Part shown: positions 15,693-24,250 of the stretch, one piece after another
Numbering within the stretch: position 1 is the first letter of the stretch
How the letters are laid out: each line of letters begins with the position of its first letter
From: Actinomycetota bacterium
GTDB lineage: Bacteria > Actinomycetota > Humimicrobiia > Humimicrobiales > Humimicrobiaceae
Direction of reading: 5' to 3'
Assembly (NCBI GenBank): GCA_028695395.1
Contig: JAQVJB010000013.1
Coordinates: 1 to 27,425 of the forward strand
Length of the DNA: 27,425 bases
Notes under the pieces: generated by a model
What the model was told of the DNA's origin: nothing
What the model saw: only the letters and a program-made list of their open reading frames with translations
Databases searched by the model: none
Translations under genes and position numbers: made by a program

Positions 15693-16328
15693 TTATCTTG
15701 CTTTTGGGGTAAAAAGATCTTTAACTTTTATTTTTCTATCTATTTTAAAGTTCTCTTTAAAGCTTTTTGAATATTTTATATATTTTGGAAGTATTATAAT
15801 CAATAAAAATATACCCATAAATAAATAAAATATTTGTCCGGTTAAAACCAATAAAAGAAGACTTACACAGGTAATTGCTGAAATTATACCCCAAATCATA
15901 CTTTTCAATGTAAACAGTACAGTAACTATGCCAAATCCATATGCAAATATAGAAAATGGATTTAAAGCCAGTAAAAATCCCATTGAGGTAGCTATTCCTT
16001 TACCTCCATTAAACTTTAAAAAAGGAGAATAATTATGCCCTGCAACTGCCAGGCATCCTGCTATTGCTGAAATGATTAAGGATTCTGTATAGTATAGAGC
16101 TAGTAGATAAGGAACAGCCCCTTTTGAAATATCAAGGATGATGCCCGTAATGCCCCACCATTTTGAAACATTAAATACCAGATTCCATCCTCCTGGATTT
16201 TTATCTCCTATTTTTTTCAGGTCCTTTTTCCTGACAAGTTTTGCAATTATATAGCAAAAAGGTATTGAGCCAAGAAAAAAACTTAAGATAAAAATTAAAA
16301 TTTCTTTTAGGTATATAGTCTCTAACAT
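15693..16328 (-). CDS. plsY: Acyl-phosphate:glycerol-3-phosphate acyltransferase PlsY
   Basis: This 211-residue, multi-pass membrane enzyme transfers an acyl group from acyl phosphate to glycerol 3-phosphate, the first step of phospholipid synthesis in most bacteria. The three PlsY motifs are visible: FFLGSIPFCYIIAKL, IGDKNPGGWNLVFNVS (NPGG in place of the usual NPGA) and AGHNYSPFLKFNGGKGIATSMG. Length is typical. AGAGGAAAA directly before the ATG is a good ribosome site. The partner PlsX is not in the window. Confidence 0.95.
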   Translation of the reverse strand: MLETIYLKEILIFILSFFLGSIPFCYIIAKLVRKKDLKKIGDKNPGGWNLVFNVSKWWGITGIILDISKGAVPYLLALYYTESLIISAIAGCLAVAGHNYSPFLKFNGGKGIATSMGFLLALNPFSIFAYGFGIVTVLFTLKSMIWGIISAITCVSLLLLVLTGQIFYLFMGIFLLIIILPKYIKYSKSFKENFKIDRKIKVKDLFTPKAR

Positions 16329-16440
16329 TTTTCCTCTTATTTTATATAGATTTTACTAAAGAAACTACTTTTTTCAAATAAGATATTAATGCTTATATTA
16401 ATTCAAAAATATTATTTTAGAGAAAATATTATCTGAATAT

Positions 16441-16480
16441 AAAAAAATTAGTGCTATTTAATAATAGCACTAATTAAAAA
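16441..16480 (-). terminator. Terminator of the DUF5679 gene
   Basis: A perfect 13-bp stem (16446-16458 with 16463-16475; core TTAGTGCTATT) closes a four-base loop. On the minus strand a run of seven T follows. It sits 60 bases beyond the stop of the minus-strand small gene. Confidence 0.8.
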
Positions 16481-16541
16481 ATAAAAAAAAATCTAATTTT
16501 TCTAATTACTTAAACTTGATGATTGTTCTTAAAGAATGTTT

Positions 16542-16685
16542 TTACTTTTTTGACTGAATCTTAAAAACTTTTGTCCCACATTTTGAACATGTTCCAGTCA
16601 CTGCTGGTCTTCCGTTTTTCATTGTAACTTCTTTTGCATCCTTGATTTCAGTTTTTGCTTTACACTTTACGCAATAAGCATCCAC
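16542..16685 (-). CDS. DUF5679 zinc-ribbon mini-protein (47 aa)
   Basis: The 47-residue product starts MDAYCVKCKAKTEIK, continues through VTMKNGRPAVTGTC and ends SKCGTKVFKIQSKK. Two CxxC pairs (Cys5/Cys8 and Cys33/Cys36) should bind one zinc. The pattern is that of the DUF5679 family of tiny zinc-ribbon proteins, whose function is unknown. The GTG start is fixed by GGAGGTG seven bases upstream, and the unit has its own promoter (16710-16739) and terminator (16441-16480), so it is an independent single-gene transcript. Related ribbons often bind RNA or ribosomes, but nothing here shows that. Confidence 0.85.
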   Translation of the reverse strand: MDAYCVKCKAKTEIKDAKEVTMKNGRPAVTGTCSKCGTKVFKIQSKK

Positions 16686-16709
16686 AGTTGCACCTCCGTT
16701 TTAATAATA

Positions 16710-16739
16710 ATTATAAATTAACAATGATGGCAGATTCAA
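16710..16739 (-). promoter_or_regulatory. Promoter of the DUF5679 gene
   Basis: On the minus strand TTGAAT (16734-16739), an 18-base spacer and a perfect TATAAT (16710-16715) lie 25 bases before the GTG start. This leaves a very short 5' leader with the GGAGGTG ribosome site. Confidence 0.65.
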
Positions 16740-16939
16740 TAGATAACAATTTGTATTTACTTATGAAACATAAATAAAAAAAATAAACTTATGCTTAAAT
16801 TCATATTTCATTATAATAAAGAAATGAGCATGATAATACAAGGTTTTTTTAAAAAATAATTTTTAATTTGGGTAGTAGATAAAAATTATAAATATATAAA
16901 TAAAGTATAATAATATAATAAATTATAGAAGGTTTTGGA

Positions 16940-17938
16940 ATGTTTAATAAGAGTATAAATGTATTATTAGAAAATAAACCGGCATATCGGTATAATCAAG
17001 TTCTAAGAGAGATATATTTCAAGCTTACTGAAGACTGGGATTTGGCGACCAGCCTTCCTTTATCTTTACGAAAAGAGCTAAAAGAGAATTTTAACCTTGA
17101 AATAAATGGTAGAATAATTGATTCAGGCAACACAGACTGCCTGAAAGCTGTTATCGGATTTGAGGACAAAATATTTGTAGAATCTGTATTGTTAAAACAT
17201 GAAAGTGGAAGAAATACAGTATGTGTGTCTTCTCAGGCAGGATGCGTGATGGACTGTCTTTTTTGCACCACAGCTTCTAATGGTTTTATAAGAAATCTTT
17301 CCTCATATGAAATTCTGGCACAAATACTATTCTTTTTGAGAATTTTAAATAAAGAAAATAAAAGGATTACAAACGTAGTATTTATGGGCATGGGTGAAGC
17401 TTTAATAAATTATGATAATATGATGGAAGCAGTAAGGATTTTAAATAATAAGGATTACTTCAATATCGGCCAGAGAAAAATTTCTATTTCAAGTTCAGGT
17501 GTTCCTGAGAAAGTCAGGAAACTTGCTGATGAAGGTTTACAGTTAAATCTTGCACTTTCTATCAATGCTCCTAATGATAAGATAAGAAAGTCAATAATGC
17601 CAAGAGCTTCAAGATATTCATTGGATGATGTTCTGGACTCCGCACGTTATTATTTTGAGAAAACCGGCAGGAGGATAATGTTTGAATATGTTCTTTTAAA
17701 GGATATAAATGATAAAGAGGAACATGCTTTGGAGCTTGCCGATAAAATACAGGATATTGAGAGTTTTGTTAATCTTATTCCTTTTAATGGAAAGGGTTTT
17801 TATAGCAAACCCCAGAATAAGACTATTAATGCATTTAAAAAAACATTGATAAGAAAAAAAATCAATGTTACCCAAAGATATGAGTTTGGAACAGACATCA
17901 AAGCAGCTTGTGGACAGCTGATATCTAAGTTTCTGTGA
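16940..17938 (+). CDS. rlmN: RlmN/Cfr-family radical SAM 23S rRNA methyltransferase
   Basis: This 332-residue protein should methylate adenine 2503 of 23S rRNA (and possibly tRNA A37). The radical SAM cluster motif is CVMDCLFC (Cys102, Cys106, Cys109). The family's C-terminal catalytic cysteine is Cys324 in DIKAACGQL. RlmN-like segments include GQRKISIS, KSIMPRASRYSLDDVL and TGRRIMFEYVLL. The SAM-binding motif reads GMGEAL (150-155): RlmN proteins usually have GMGEPL, and Ala at this place is a feature of Cfr (C8 methylation, antibiotic resistance). The rest looks more like RlmN, so RlmN is the safer call. GAAGG precedes the ATG. The 3' end overlaps the convergent DUF2007 gene by 14 bases. 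Confidence 0.8.
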   Translation: MFNKSINVLLENKPAYRYNQVLREIYFKLTEDWDLATSLPLSLRKELKENFNLEINGRIIDSGNTDCLKAVIGFEDKIFVESVLLKHESGRNTVCVSSQAGCVMDCLFCTTASNGFIRNLSSYEILAQILFFLRILNKENKRITNVVFMGMGEALINYDNMMEAVRILNNKDYFNIGQRKISISSSGVPEKVRKLADEGLQLNLALSINAPNDKIRKSIMPRASRYSLDDVLDSARYYFEKTGRRIMFEYVLLKDINDKEEHALELADKIQDIESFVNLIPFNGKGFYSKPQNKTINAFKKTLIRKKINVTQRYEFGTDIKAACGQLISKFL

Positions 17939-18149
17939 TTTGCGAATCAATAAGATTAAAAGCTGCTTCAAAATCCTTCTCTTTAACAAAAAGCCTGACA
18001 CCCCAGTACAATTGGGTTGAAGGATACATCTCGCCGGCATCATCAGACATTATGATGCTTTTTATACCATTTGCATCCAGAAAACTTTTTACCAATTCTG
18101 CCTCAATTCTGGAATTAAAAGTCCTAATCAATTTTAAAGTATCAGCCAT
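17925..18149 (-). CDS. DUF2007 family small protein
   Basis: This 74-residue protein fits DUF2007 ('putative prokaryotic signal transducing protein'): a ferredoxin-like fold with LIRTFNSRIEAELVKSFLDANGIKSIIMSDDAG and a C-terminal RLFVKEKDFEAAFNLI. The function is not established. The ATG comes two bases after the stop of the AIM24-like gene and lacks its own strong ribosome site, so it is probably translationally coupled to it. It overlaps the end of rlmN on the other strand by 14 bases. Confidence 0.85.
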   Translation of the reverse strand: MADTLKLIRTFNSRIEAELVKSFLDANGIKSIIMSDDAGEMYPSTQLYWGVRLFVKEKDFEAAFNLIDSQITET

Positions 18150-18151
18150 AA

Positions 18152-18829
18152 TTAATTATTATTTTTTGGTAATTTCGGTACTAACCAGCCAAGAAATGCA
18201 TCAACTGACCTTGATTGCAGTAAAGCTTTGCCGGGACCTGTTAACTCCACTACAAGACCTTCTCCGCTGAGAAATGTTGATTTTAAACCACCTATTTTCT
18301 TTATCTCAAAACCCAGTTTTTCTTCAAAAGCTACAAAATGGCCTGTATCGACGATGTATTTTTCATTTGTGCCCAACACAATTTCATGTATAGCTCCATA
18401 ACTTGATAGAATAACTTTCCCCTGGCCCGTGGCTTTGAGCAGTATTAAGCCTTCAGAGGCAAAGAAAGTTCTGGCACCACCCCATTTAGTATCGATGCTT
18501 ACTCCGGATGAAGAAGCACAATATGAGCCTGATTGTATCAGCATGGTTTCGTTTAAAATATCTATCACAAACATATCGCCCGGCAATGCTGGTGCAAGAT
18601 TTATCTCGCCTCCTCCAGGAGGAGCAGTGAATGTATTCATGAAGAAAGATTCACCACCTAGAATTGACCTTCCAAGAGCTTTGAGAAAGCCGCCGGCAGC
18701 TCTAGTTTCTATTTTTATATCCAGGCTCATGCTGACCATTGAACCTGATTCGACCTGTATATTTTCACCAGGAGCAAGTTTTACGTTTGCCATACTGTAT
18801 GACGGAGCATACATTATCTTAACTTCCAT
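18152..18829 (-). CDS. AIM24 / TIGR00266 family protein
   Basis: This 225-residue beta-rich protein of the TIGR00266 (AIM24-like) family shows MYAPSYSMANVKLAPGENIQVESGSMVSMS near the start, GGFLKALGRSILGGESFFMNTF, GPGKALLQSRS near the end and the typical C-terminal WLVPKLP. Members form trimeric beta-prism folds and are widespread, but the bacterial role is unclear; the yeast namesake is mitochondrial. AGGAGAATAT precedes the ATG. It heads a two-gene unit with the DUF2007 protein. Confidence 0.9.
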   Translation of the reverse strand: MEVKIMYAPSYSMANVKLAPGENIQVESGSMVSMSLDIKIETRAAGGFLKALGRSILGGESFFMNTFTAPPGGGEINLAPALPGDMFVIDILNETMLIQSGSYCASSSGVSIDTKWGGARTFFASEGLILLKATGQGKVILSSYGAIHEIVLGTNEKYIVDTGHFVAFEEKLGFEIKKIGGLKSTFLSGEGLVVELTGPGKALLQSRSVDAFLGWLVPKLPKNNN

Positions 18830-18907
18830 ATATTCTCCTTGAGCTTGTGATTTATGCTATATAAATTATAGTTTGTATTTTTGAAACTTAAAACAATTTT
18901 AAATTTA

Positions 18908-19669
18908 TTAAAAAATATAAGGTATGATAGCTTTTCTTTTTTTAGGATAATGAGGGAATTCTTTTTTATACCATTTATGGTTTTTATATGCTCTGGGTAA
19001 AAGATTTGCTATTGTAAACAGTGCAAATGCCAGACCGGGCAAAGACCATGTAAGTATAGCCCATCCTATCCATTCCAACATCTCTCCCAGGTAATTAGGA
19101 CTTGAAATCAATTTAAATAATCCTTGATTAGGGATTTTATATCCCTGCTCCCCATGTTTTCTGAGTCCCAGAAGAATATAATCTGATTGTATATTGATTA
19201 TCATGCCAATGATAAATATAAAAAATCCGATTATAAATTTGGAGCTAATTAACCAGGAAACAGGATACTCCTCAGAAAAATAAAATAAATATCTGCCATT
19301 TAAGTAACTGTTTATAAAATTAAAGATTAGGGCAAAAATTAATATTAAAAAAGGGAATTTTTTATTTCTGCTACTCATTTTGCAAGGATAAATTACAGAT
19401 CTGTGAAAATAGTGCATAGACCATATGAGAAGGAAAACCAAAGCAACTGCACTTGTTTTTTTATTTCCTCCGAGAAAAAGAAATACCATTGTTGCAAATG
19501 AAGGGAATTCCATTAATATCCAGCCTATTTTTGATTTTAATGTAATACCCCATCCTTTTCTAAAAAATTTTCCGTAAGGGGCAGAAATGAAAAACAGACC
19601 TACAAAAATAAAAAATGATGTAGCAAATACAGAGATTAAAAGTATATTGAATATAAAGGTTTCACTCAT
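18908..19669 (-). CDS. Steroid 5-alpha-reductase-like membrane protein
   Basis: This 253-residue protein has about six transmembrane helices and matches the 3-oxo-5-alpha-steroid 4-dehydrogenase C-terminal family. The diagnostic NADPH-binding end is present: YKIPNQGLFKLISSPNYLGEMLEWIGWA, then LPRAYKNHKWYKKEFPHYPKKRKAIIPYIF. These enzymes reduce a C=C bond next to a carbonyl in steroids or polyprenoids; bacterial members have mostly unknown substrates, and related isoprenylcysteine or sterol methyl-transferase folds share the end motif. No sterol genes are seen nearby, so a polyprenoid or fatty-chain substrate is possible (inference). No Shine-Dalgarno site precedes the ATG. Confidence 0.82.
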   Translation of the reverse strand: MSETFIFNILLISVFATSFFIFVGLFFISAPYGKFFRKGWGITLKSKIGWILMEFPSFATMVFLFLGGNKKTSAVALVFLLIWSMHYFHRSVIYPCKMSSRNKKFPFLILIFALIFNFINSYLNGRYLFYFSEEYPVSWLISSKFIIGFFIFIIGMIINIQSDYILLGLRKHGEQGYKIPNQGLFKLISSPNYLGEMLEWIGWAILTWSLPGLAFALFTIANLLPRAYKNHKWYKKEFPHYPKKRKAIIPYIF

Positions 19670-19960
19670 TTATTCTGCAATTTAAAAAAACTTTTTATTA
19701 AGAATATTATTATCATTAAAAGTTATAAACACAAATTCCAGATAGCGCATTTTAGCTAATGCATTTTAACATTATAACAATATTTAATATAAAAGATAAA
19801 AGACAATAAAAAATAATTTCAAATAATCCCAAATTGCCATATATTATTAATTTATTTATTTTATTATTTATTTGCATTATCCAAGCTTGGTGCCTACAGT
19901 TAAAACTTAATCTCCAGGCAAAAGATTGAAAAAATTAAAAGATTAAATAGAAAGTAAAAT
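19670..19960. other. Divergent intergenic region before mntP
   Basis: It is AT-rich and contains promoters for both directions by position. Visible structures are a GCATT/AATGC hairpin with a six-base loop TTAGCT (around 19746-19761), the palindrome CCAAGCTTGG and a TGCCT...AGGCA stem near 19890-19920. I could not fit the yybP-ykoY manganese riboswitch, which often precedes mntP. Confidence 0.4.
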
Positions 19961-20539
19961 ATGATCCAGATTATTTTCATAGCCATAAGCCTTGCAATGG
20001 ATTGCCTAGCTGTTGCAATTGCAGGCGGTGTCGGCTGCAGAGACAATAGGCTTCGATTAAAATATGCATTTAAGATAGCAGCTTTCTTTAGCTTATTTCA
20101 GATGATAATGCCACTTATAGGTTATGCTGCCGGATATGGATTTAAAAATTTAATTTCCCGTTTTGATCACTGGATTGCCTTCGGATTGCTTGCTGCCATA
20201 GGAATAAAGATGATATATGAAGGAGCAAAAGGTGCAGAAGAAGATAAGGGAAAAAATATTATAAACAATAAGACTCTTCTTATATTATCACTTGCTACAA
20301 GCATTGATGCTCTTGCGGTGGGTATAAGTTTTGGGATAATGGATATCTCTCTGCTGCTTTCTATTCTTATGATAGGAGCATTTGCGTTTATCTTATCATT
20401 TATTGGATTTTATTTAGGTAATAAAGCTGGAAGGTTTTTTAAAGGAAAGATAGAGATAGTCGGAGGAGTCATACTGATATTAATAGGTATAAAGATTTTA
20501 ATTGAACATTTATTTAATTTTGATTTTTATTTCTTTTAA
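19961..20539 (+). CDS. mntP: Manganese efflux pump MntP
   Basis: This 192-residue protein has six predicted transmembrane helices arranged as an inverted repeat. The two conserved acidic motifs are present: ISLAMDCLAVAIAGG in helix 1 and SLATSIDALAVGISFG in helix 4. It should export Mn2+ and protect against manganese overload. The ATG follows a weak GAAAG site. It is a single-gene unit between AT-rich spacers. Confidence 0.95.
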   Translation: MIQIIFIAISLAMDCLAVAIAGGVGCRDNRLRLKYAFKIAAFFSLFQMIMPLIGYAAGYGFKNLISRFDHWIAFGLLAAIGIKMIYEGAKGAEEDKGKNIINNKTLLILSLATSIDALAVGISFGIMDISLLLSILMIGAFAFILSFIGFYLGNKAGRFFKGKIEIVGGVILILIGIKILIEHLFNFDFYFF

Positions 20540-20848
20540 AAACTTTTTTGTATAAACCAAATGAAGATACTATTTCCCTTAAAAAGAGTTTAAATCATAT
20601 CAGACTTTAAAATAGTACGATAAATAAAAACATTAAAAGTCCAAGAAATTTAAAAAATATCAAAATCATAAAATTGCATAATATAATTATTTTTGTATTT
20701 TTAAAAGTATCTTGATTTATAAATGAAAGATTGTAGTAAAAAGAAAAATCTGATGATAAAATATCAAGTGATAATAAAATCATTTAGAGTAATCATAAAA
20801 TTTATTTAATATAAATTATGAATATGAATTTAAATTATAAGAGGGAAA
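20540..20848. other. AT-rich spacer of about 310 bases
   Basis: No gene, strong hairpin or riboswitch is recognised. Short direct repeats of ATAAAAT/ATAAAATCAT occur near 20755-20800, and the ribosome site AAGAGGG of the next gene lies at the end. Confidence 0.5.
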
Positions 20849-21571
20849 ATGGAAAAAAGTAATAAAATAATCTATTTTGGCATTATTGTCGGTATTTGTT
20901 TTATTATAGGCATATTGATTTTTTCTATGTTCTTTTACAAAACGAGGGAGCAGGAAAATACAATGTGGGTGACCGGTTCTGTTAAACAACAGGTAACATC
21001 GGATATTGCCAAGTTCAGTGCTTCTTACTCAAGGAATATACCTTCAGATGATTTAAAGTCAGGTTATTCCCAGATGAAAGAAGATGAAGACATAGTTAAG
21101 CAATTTTTTTCTGAAGCAGGGTTTGATAAAAACTCTATCAGTATTTCTCCCGTATATATGGATGCCCCTTTTATGTATGATTCTAATGCGGCAAAAGAAT
21201 ATATATTGAGGCAGTATGTCGAAATACAGTCAAATGAAGTTCAAAAACTTACAGACCTTGCAAAAAATGTCCAGAAACTTGTAGATGAAGGTGTAATATT
21301 TTCAATAAACAGTTTGCAATACTATATTTCAAACTTGCCTGAAATGAGGATAAATCTTTTAGCTGATGCAGTAAAGGATGCAAAAGCAAGAGCTCAAAAA
21401 ATTGCAGAAGGAACAAATAAAAAAATAGGTACAATTAAGACTGCCAATATGGGGGTAGTACAGGTTCTCCCGGTTAACTCTACCGAGGTTTCTGACTATG
21501 GCACATATGACACTGGAACAATTGAAAAAGAAGTCATGATAACTGTAACTGTTTTATTTACACTAGAATAG
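20849..21571 (+). CDS. SIMPL-domain (DUF541) protein, membrane-anchored
   Basis: This 240-residue protein has one N-terminal transmembrane helix (about 7-29) and an extracytoplasmic SIMPL/DUF541 domain. Family features are WVTGSVKQQVTSDIAKFSASYSR, the FFSEAGFDKNSISISPVYM segment, ADAVKDAKARAQKIAEGTNKKIGTI, and the closing VMITVTVLFTL strand. DUF541 proteins are periplasmic or surface-exposed; BP26 of Brucella forms channel-like assemblies. The role here is unknown. AAGAGGG is a good ribosome site. Confidence 0.88.
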   Translation: MEKSNKIIYFGIIVGICFIIGILIFSMFFYKTREQENTMWVTGSVKQQVTSDIAKFSASYSRNIPSDDLKSGYSQMKEDEDIVKQFFSEAGFDKNSISISPVYMDAPFMYDSNAAKEYILRQYVEIQSNEVQKLTDLAKNVQKLVDEGVIFSINSLQYYISNLPEMRINLLADAVKDAKARAQKIAEGTNKKIGTIKTANMGVVQVLPVNSTEVSDYGTYDTGTIEKEVMITVTVLFTLE

Positions 21572-21636
21572 ACATAAGTTAAAAAAATATTCTCAAAAAT
21601 AAATATATCAATTTATTTTGCTATATATCTATTAAT

Positions 21637-22620
21637 TCATATAAGTTTTATTTCTTTCAGCCAGTCGATTGTATCCTTAATGCATTGAGAAATAGGCCTT
21701 GGATGGTACCCGAGTTCTTTCGTAGCTTTATCATGAGATATATAAGAGTTGCTGACAAGGGTTTCAACTGAATATCTTGTAAAACATGGTTTTTTCCTGG
21801 TCAGCCAGTAATATAAAGGCATGATGCTCCCAATAGCTTTTGCAGCTTTTATTGGCAGGTAATGATTCGGTGCTTTAATATTGGTTATGCTCTCTAGCAT
21901 TTTCATGAGTTCAGATATTTTGACTCTATGTCCTGAAAGAATATAACTCTCTCCTGTTCTTCCTTTTTCATAAGCATATATGTGCCCTAGGGCAACATCT
22001 CTTACGTCTACAAAGTCAAATGCACCCTCCACCATAAGTTTCAATTTTCCTTTTGCATAATCAATAAATGTCTGGGTAAGAGGGGAAATAGGGAAATCAT
22101 ACGGGCCGATAACACCTGTAGGATTTAATATTACGGCGTCCAGCCCTTCTTTTACAGCCTTCAGGACTTCCAGGCTTGCATGTGCTTTGGCACTGTCATA
22201 GCATCCTCTTGGATTGTTTATACAGTAAGGAACAGACTCGTCAATTGTAGTTTCAAAGCCAGGTTCTTTTAAAGCATGTATGGTGCTGGTATATATAAGT
22301 TTTTTTATTTTTTTTTCAAGGCATGCTTCTATAACATTAACAATGCTTGTGTAATTTACTTTAGTAAGAGATGAACGGTCTCCGGGCATGATAGATATCT
22401 TTCCTGCAAGATGATATACTACATCTACTTTTCCAAATGCATTGATAAGGGAACCTTTATCAAGCACATCCCCGTATAATCTTGTGACAGGGAGGTCTTT
22501 TATCGGAGTTATGTCAGAAGTCTTTCTAAGGAAAACACAAACTTCATGATTTCTTTCCAGCAATTCTCTTACCAGAACATTTCCCAAGAAACCAGAAGCA
22601 CCAGTTACCAGGTCAACCAT
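21637..22620 (-). CDS. NAD-dependent epimerase/dehydratase, dihydroflavonol-reductase-like extended SDR
   Basis: This 327-residue extended SDR has the nucleotide motif TGASGFLG at residues 6-13, DVVYHLAG in the central strand, IYTSTIHAL and the catalytic YDSAK pair (YxxxK) around residue 140, followed by LNPTGVIGPYD. The pattern matches the dihydroflavonol-4-reductase/3-beta-HSD-like branch, which in bacteria acts on various ketones or sugar nucleotides, so the substrate cannot be named. No Shine-Dalgarno site precedes the ATG. It is divergent from the phosphoesterase gene with about 110 bases between them. Confidence 0.87.
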   Translation of the reverse strand: MVDLVTGASGFLGNVLVRELLERNHEVCVFLRKTSDITPIKDLPVTRLYGDVLDKGSLINAFGKVDVVYHLAGKISIMPGDRSSLTKVNYTSIVNVIEACLEKKIKKLIYTSTIHALKEPGFETTIDESVPYCINNPRGCYDSAKAHASLEVLKAVKEGLDAVILNPTGVIGPYDFPISPLTQTFIDYAKGKLKLMVEGAFDFVDVRDVALGHIYAYEKGRTGESYILSGHRVKISELMKMLESITNIKAPNHYLPIKAAKAIGSIMPLYYWLTRKKPCFTRYSVETLVSNSYISHDKATKELGYHPRPISQCIKDTIDWLKEIKLI

Positions 22621-22732
22621 AATTTATTTTATGAATTTGTTATAATTTTGTATAATTTTTACAATTTTAATAAATTTAATGATTTGTTTCAAAAGAAATA
22701 ATTAAAATCTAATTTTTTTGAAAGAGCAGACA

Positions 22733-24199
22733 ATGAAAACAAAAAAATTCACGATTCTTCACTCAAACGATATGCACGGTGATTTTCTTGCAGAAATAAA
22801 GGCTGGGGAGAAAAAGATGGTAGGAGGGCTTTCCTTACTGTCAGGCTATATAAACAAAGTCAGAAAAGAAGAAGAAAACGTTATTTATGTTATTTCCGGA
22901 GATATGGTTCAGGGAAGTCTCATTGATTTTGAATATAAAGGTATATCTACCATGGAAATAATGAATTATCTTGCCCCTGATGTAGTTGCTCTTGGAAATC
23001 ATGAATTCGATTATGGGCTTCCTCATCTTCTTTTTTTGGAGAAAGTTGCTAATTTTCCTATTGTAAATGCAAACTTATATATGAGCCAGTACAATAAAAG
23101 GCTGATGCTCCCTTATATTATTATGAATAAGGCGGGATTTGATATTTTATTTACAGGAGTTGTAACAGAAAAAGTCATTGACGCACTTAGGCAGGATAAG
23201 CTCATTTCAAGTTTTGTGAGCCTGGAAGAAGCTAGCAAGGAAATAGGGGTTATTTCCAATGCTTATAAAAATGATGATATAGATTTAACAATAGTACTTA
23301 CTCATATAGGTTTTGAATCAGATATTGAGCTTGCCAAACTTTTAAAGCCTGAATGGGGAGTAGATATTATAATCGGCGGCCATTCGCATACAATTCTTGA
23401 AAAACCTGAAGAGGTTAATGGAATATACATAGCGCAAGCCGGGGTAGGAACTGACCAGATAGGCAGATTTGATATTTTGGTTGATGACGACACAAACAGT
23501 ATTGTTGACATGAAGTGGCAGCTGGTACCCATTGATGATTGTATTGCTGAACCAGACAGAGATCTTGAAAAATATATTAATATGTATAAAGAGAACATAG
23601 ATAGAAAATATAATACGGTCGTGTGCAAATTTGCTAAAAAAGCCACGCACCTTTTAAGAGAGGAGGAAACAGAACTAGGTAATATAATTGCTGATGCCTT
23701 TGCTGAAATAAGCGAAACAGACGTAATGCTTTTAGGATCCGGCTCCATCAGAACAAAAGAAATGGGGCCCCTTGTAACTTTGAGGGATATAATGTCCTGT
23801 TTTCCTTATGACGATGCTTTAACCAGACATTTAATTCCTGGAAGCAAGCTAAAAAGAATATTCAATCATATAATGAGAATAGAAAACAGAAATGGGGAAG
23901 GTGAATGCTATCAGGTAAACAAAAAAGTGAAGGCAGTATATAATGAAAAATTAAGAAGTATCGAATTACTTGAAATTAATGGTAAAAATGTTGAAGATGA
24001 TTCACTTTATAAGATCTGCATTCAGGGATATCATTTAAATAATTCGATAGATTATTTAAATATTTCAAATGAAGAGTTGATTGAATCAGGAAAATCTAAA
24101 GTAATTACAACATCTGCTCAAGAGGTTCTGCTGGAATATTTAAGGAATCATCAGAATCTTGGCAGCAACATAGAAGGCAGGCTTATTTATAAAGTTTAA
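22733..24199 (+). CDS. 5'-nucleotidase/UshA-family metallophosphoesterase, cytosolic
   Basis: This 488-residue two-domain enzyme carries the metallophosphoesterase motifs NDMHGD (12-17), SGDMVQGS, GNHEFDYG, THIG and GGHSHT, then a 5'-nucleotidase C-terminal domain (GNIIADAFAEIS, GSGSIRT, FPYDDAL, IQGYHLNNSI). Unlike typical UshA it has no signal peptide or anchor, so it probably acts in the cytosol on nucleotides or other phosphoesters. I chose the ATG at 22733, near AAAGAGCAG; an in-frame TTG at 22718 would add five residues and has no ribosome site. mscL follows after 51 bases, likely in the same transcript. Confidence 0.87.
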   Translation: MKTKKFTILHSNDMHGDFLAEIKAGEKKMVGGLSLLSGYINKVRKEEENVIYVISGDMVQGSLIDFEYKGISTMEIMNYLAPDVVALGNHEFDYGLPHLLFLEKVANFPIVNANLYMSQYNKRLMLPYIIMNKAGFDILFTGVVTEKVIDALRQDKLISSFVSLEEASKEIGVISNAYKNDDIDLTIVLTHIGFESDIELAKLLKPEWGVDIIIGGHSHTILEKPEEVNGIYIAQAGVGTDQIGRFDILVDDDTNSIVDMKWQLVPIDDCIAEPDRDLEKYINMYKENIDRKYNTVVCKFAKKATHLLREEETELGNIIADAFAEISETDVMLLGSGSIRTKEMGPLVTLRDIMSCFPYDDALTRHLIPGSKLKRIFNHIMRIENRNGEGECYQVNKKVKAVYNEKLRSIELLEINGKNVEDDSLYKICIQGYHLNNSIDYLNISNEELIESGKSKVITTSAQEVLLEYLRNHQNLGSNIEGRLIYKV

Positions 24200-24250
24200 A
24201 AAGATTATCGATCTAGTTTTCTATTTAAAAAATATTGAAAGGGGAATGAA

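Noticed and set aside
18429..18842. Plus-strand open frame of 137 codons
   Set aside because: It is antisense to the well-supported AIM24-like gene and looks like a shadow of it.
19746..19920. Manganese riboswitch or ANTAR target before mntP
   Set aside because: The hexaloop hairpin has T instead of A at position 1, no terminator follows, and the conserved yybP-ykoY bases are not found.
23302..23748. Minus-strand open frame of 148 codons
   Set aside because: It is antisense to the conserved metallophosphoesterase gene; the serine-rich, low-information sequence is typical of a shadow.
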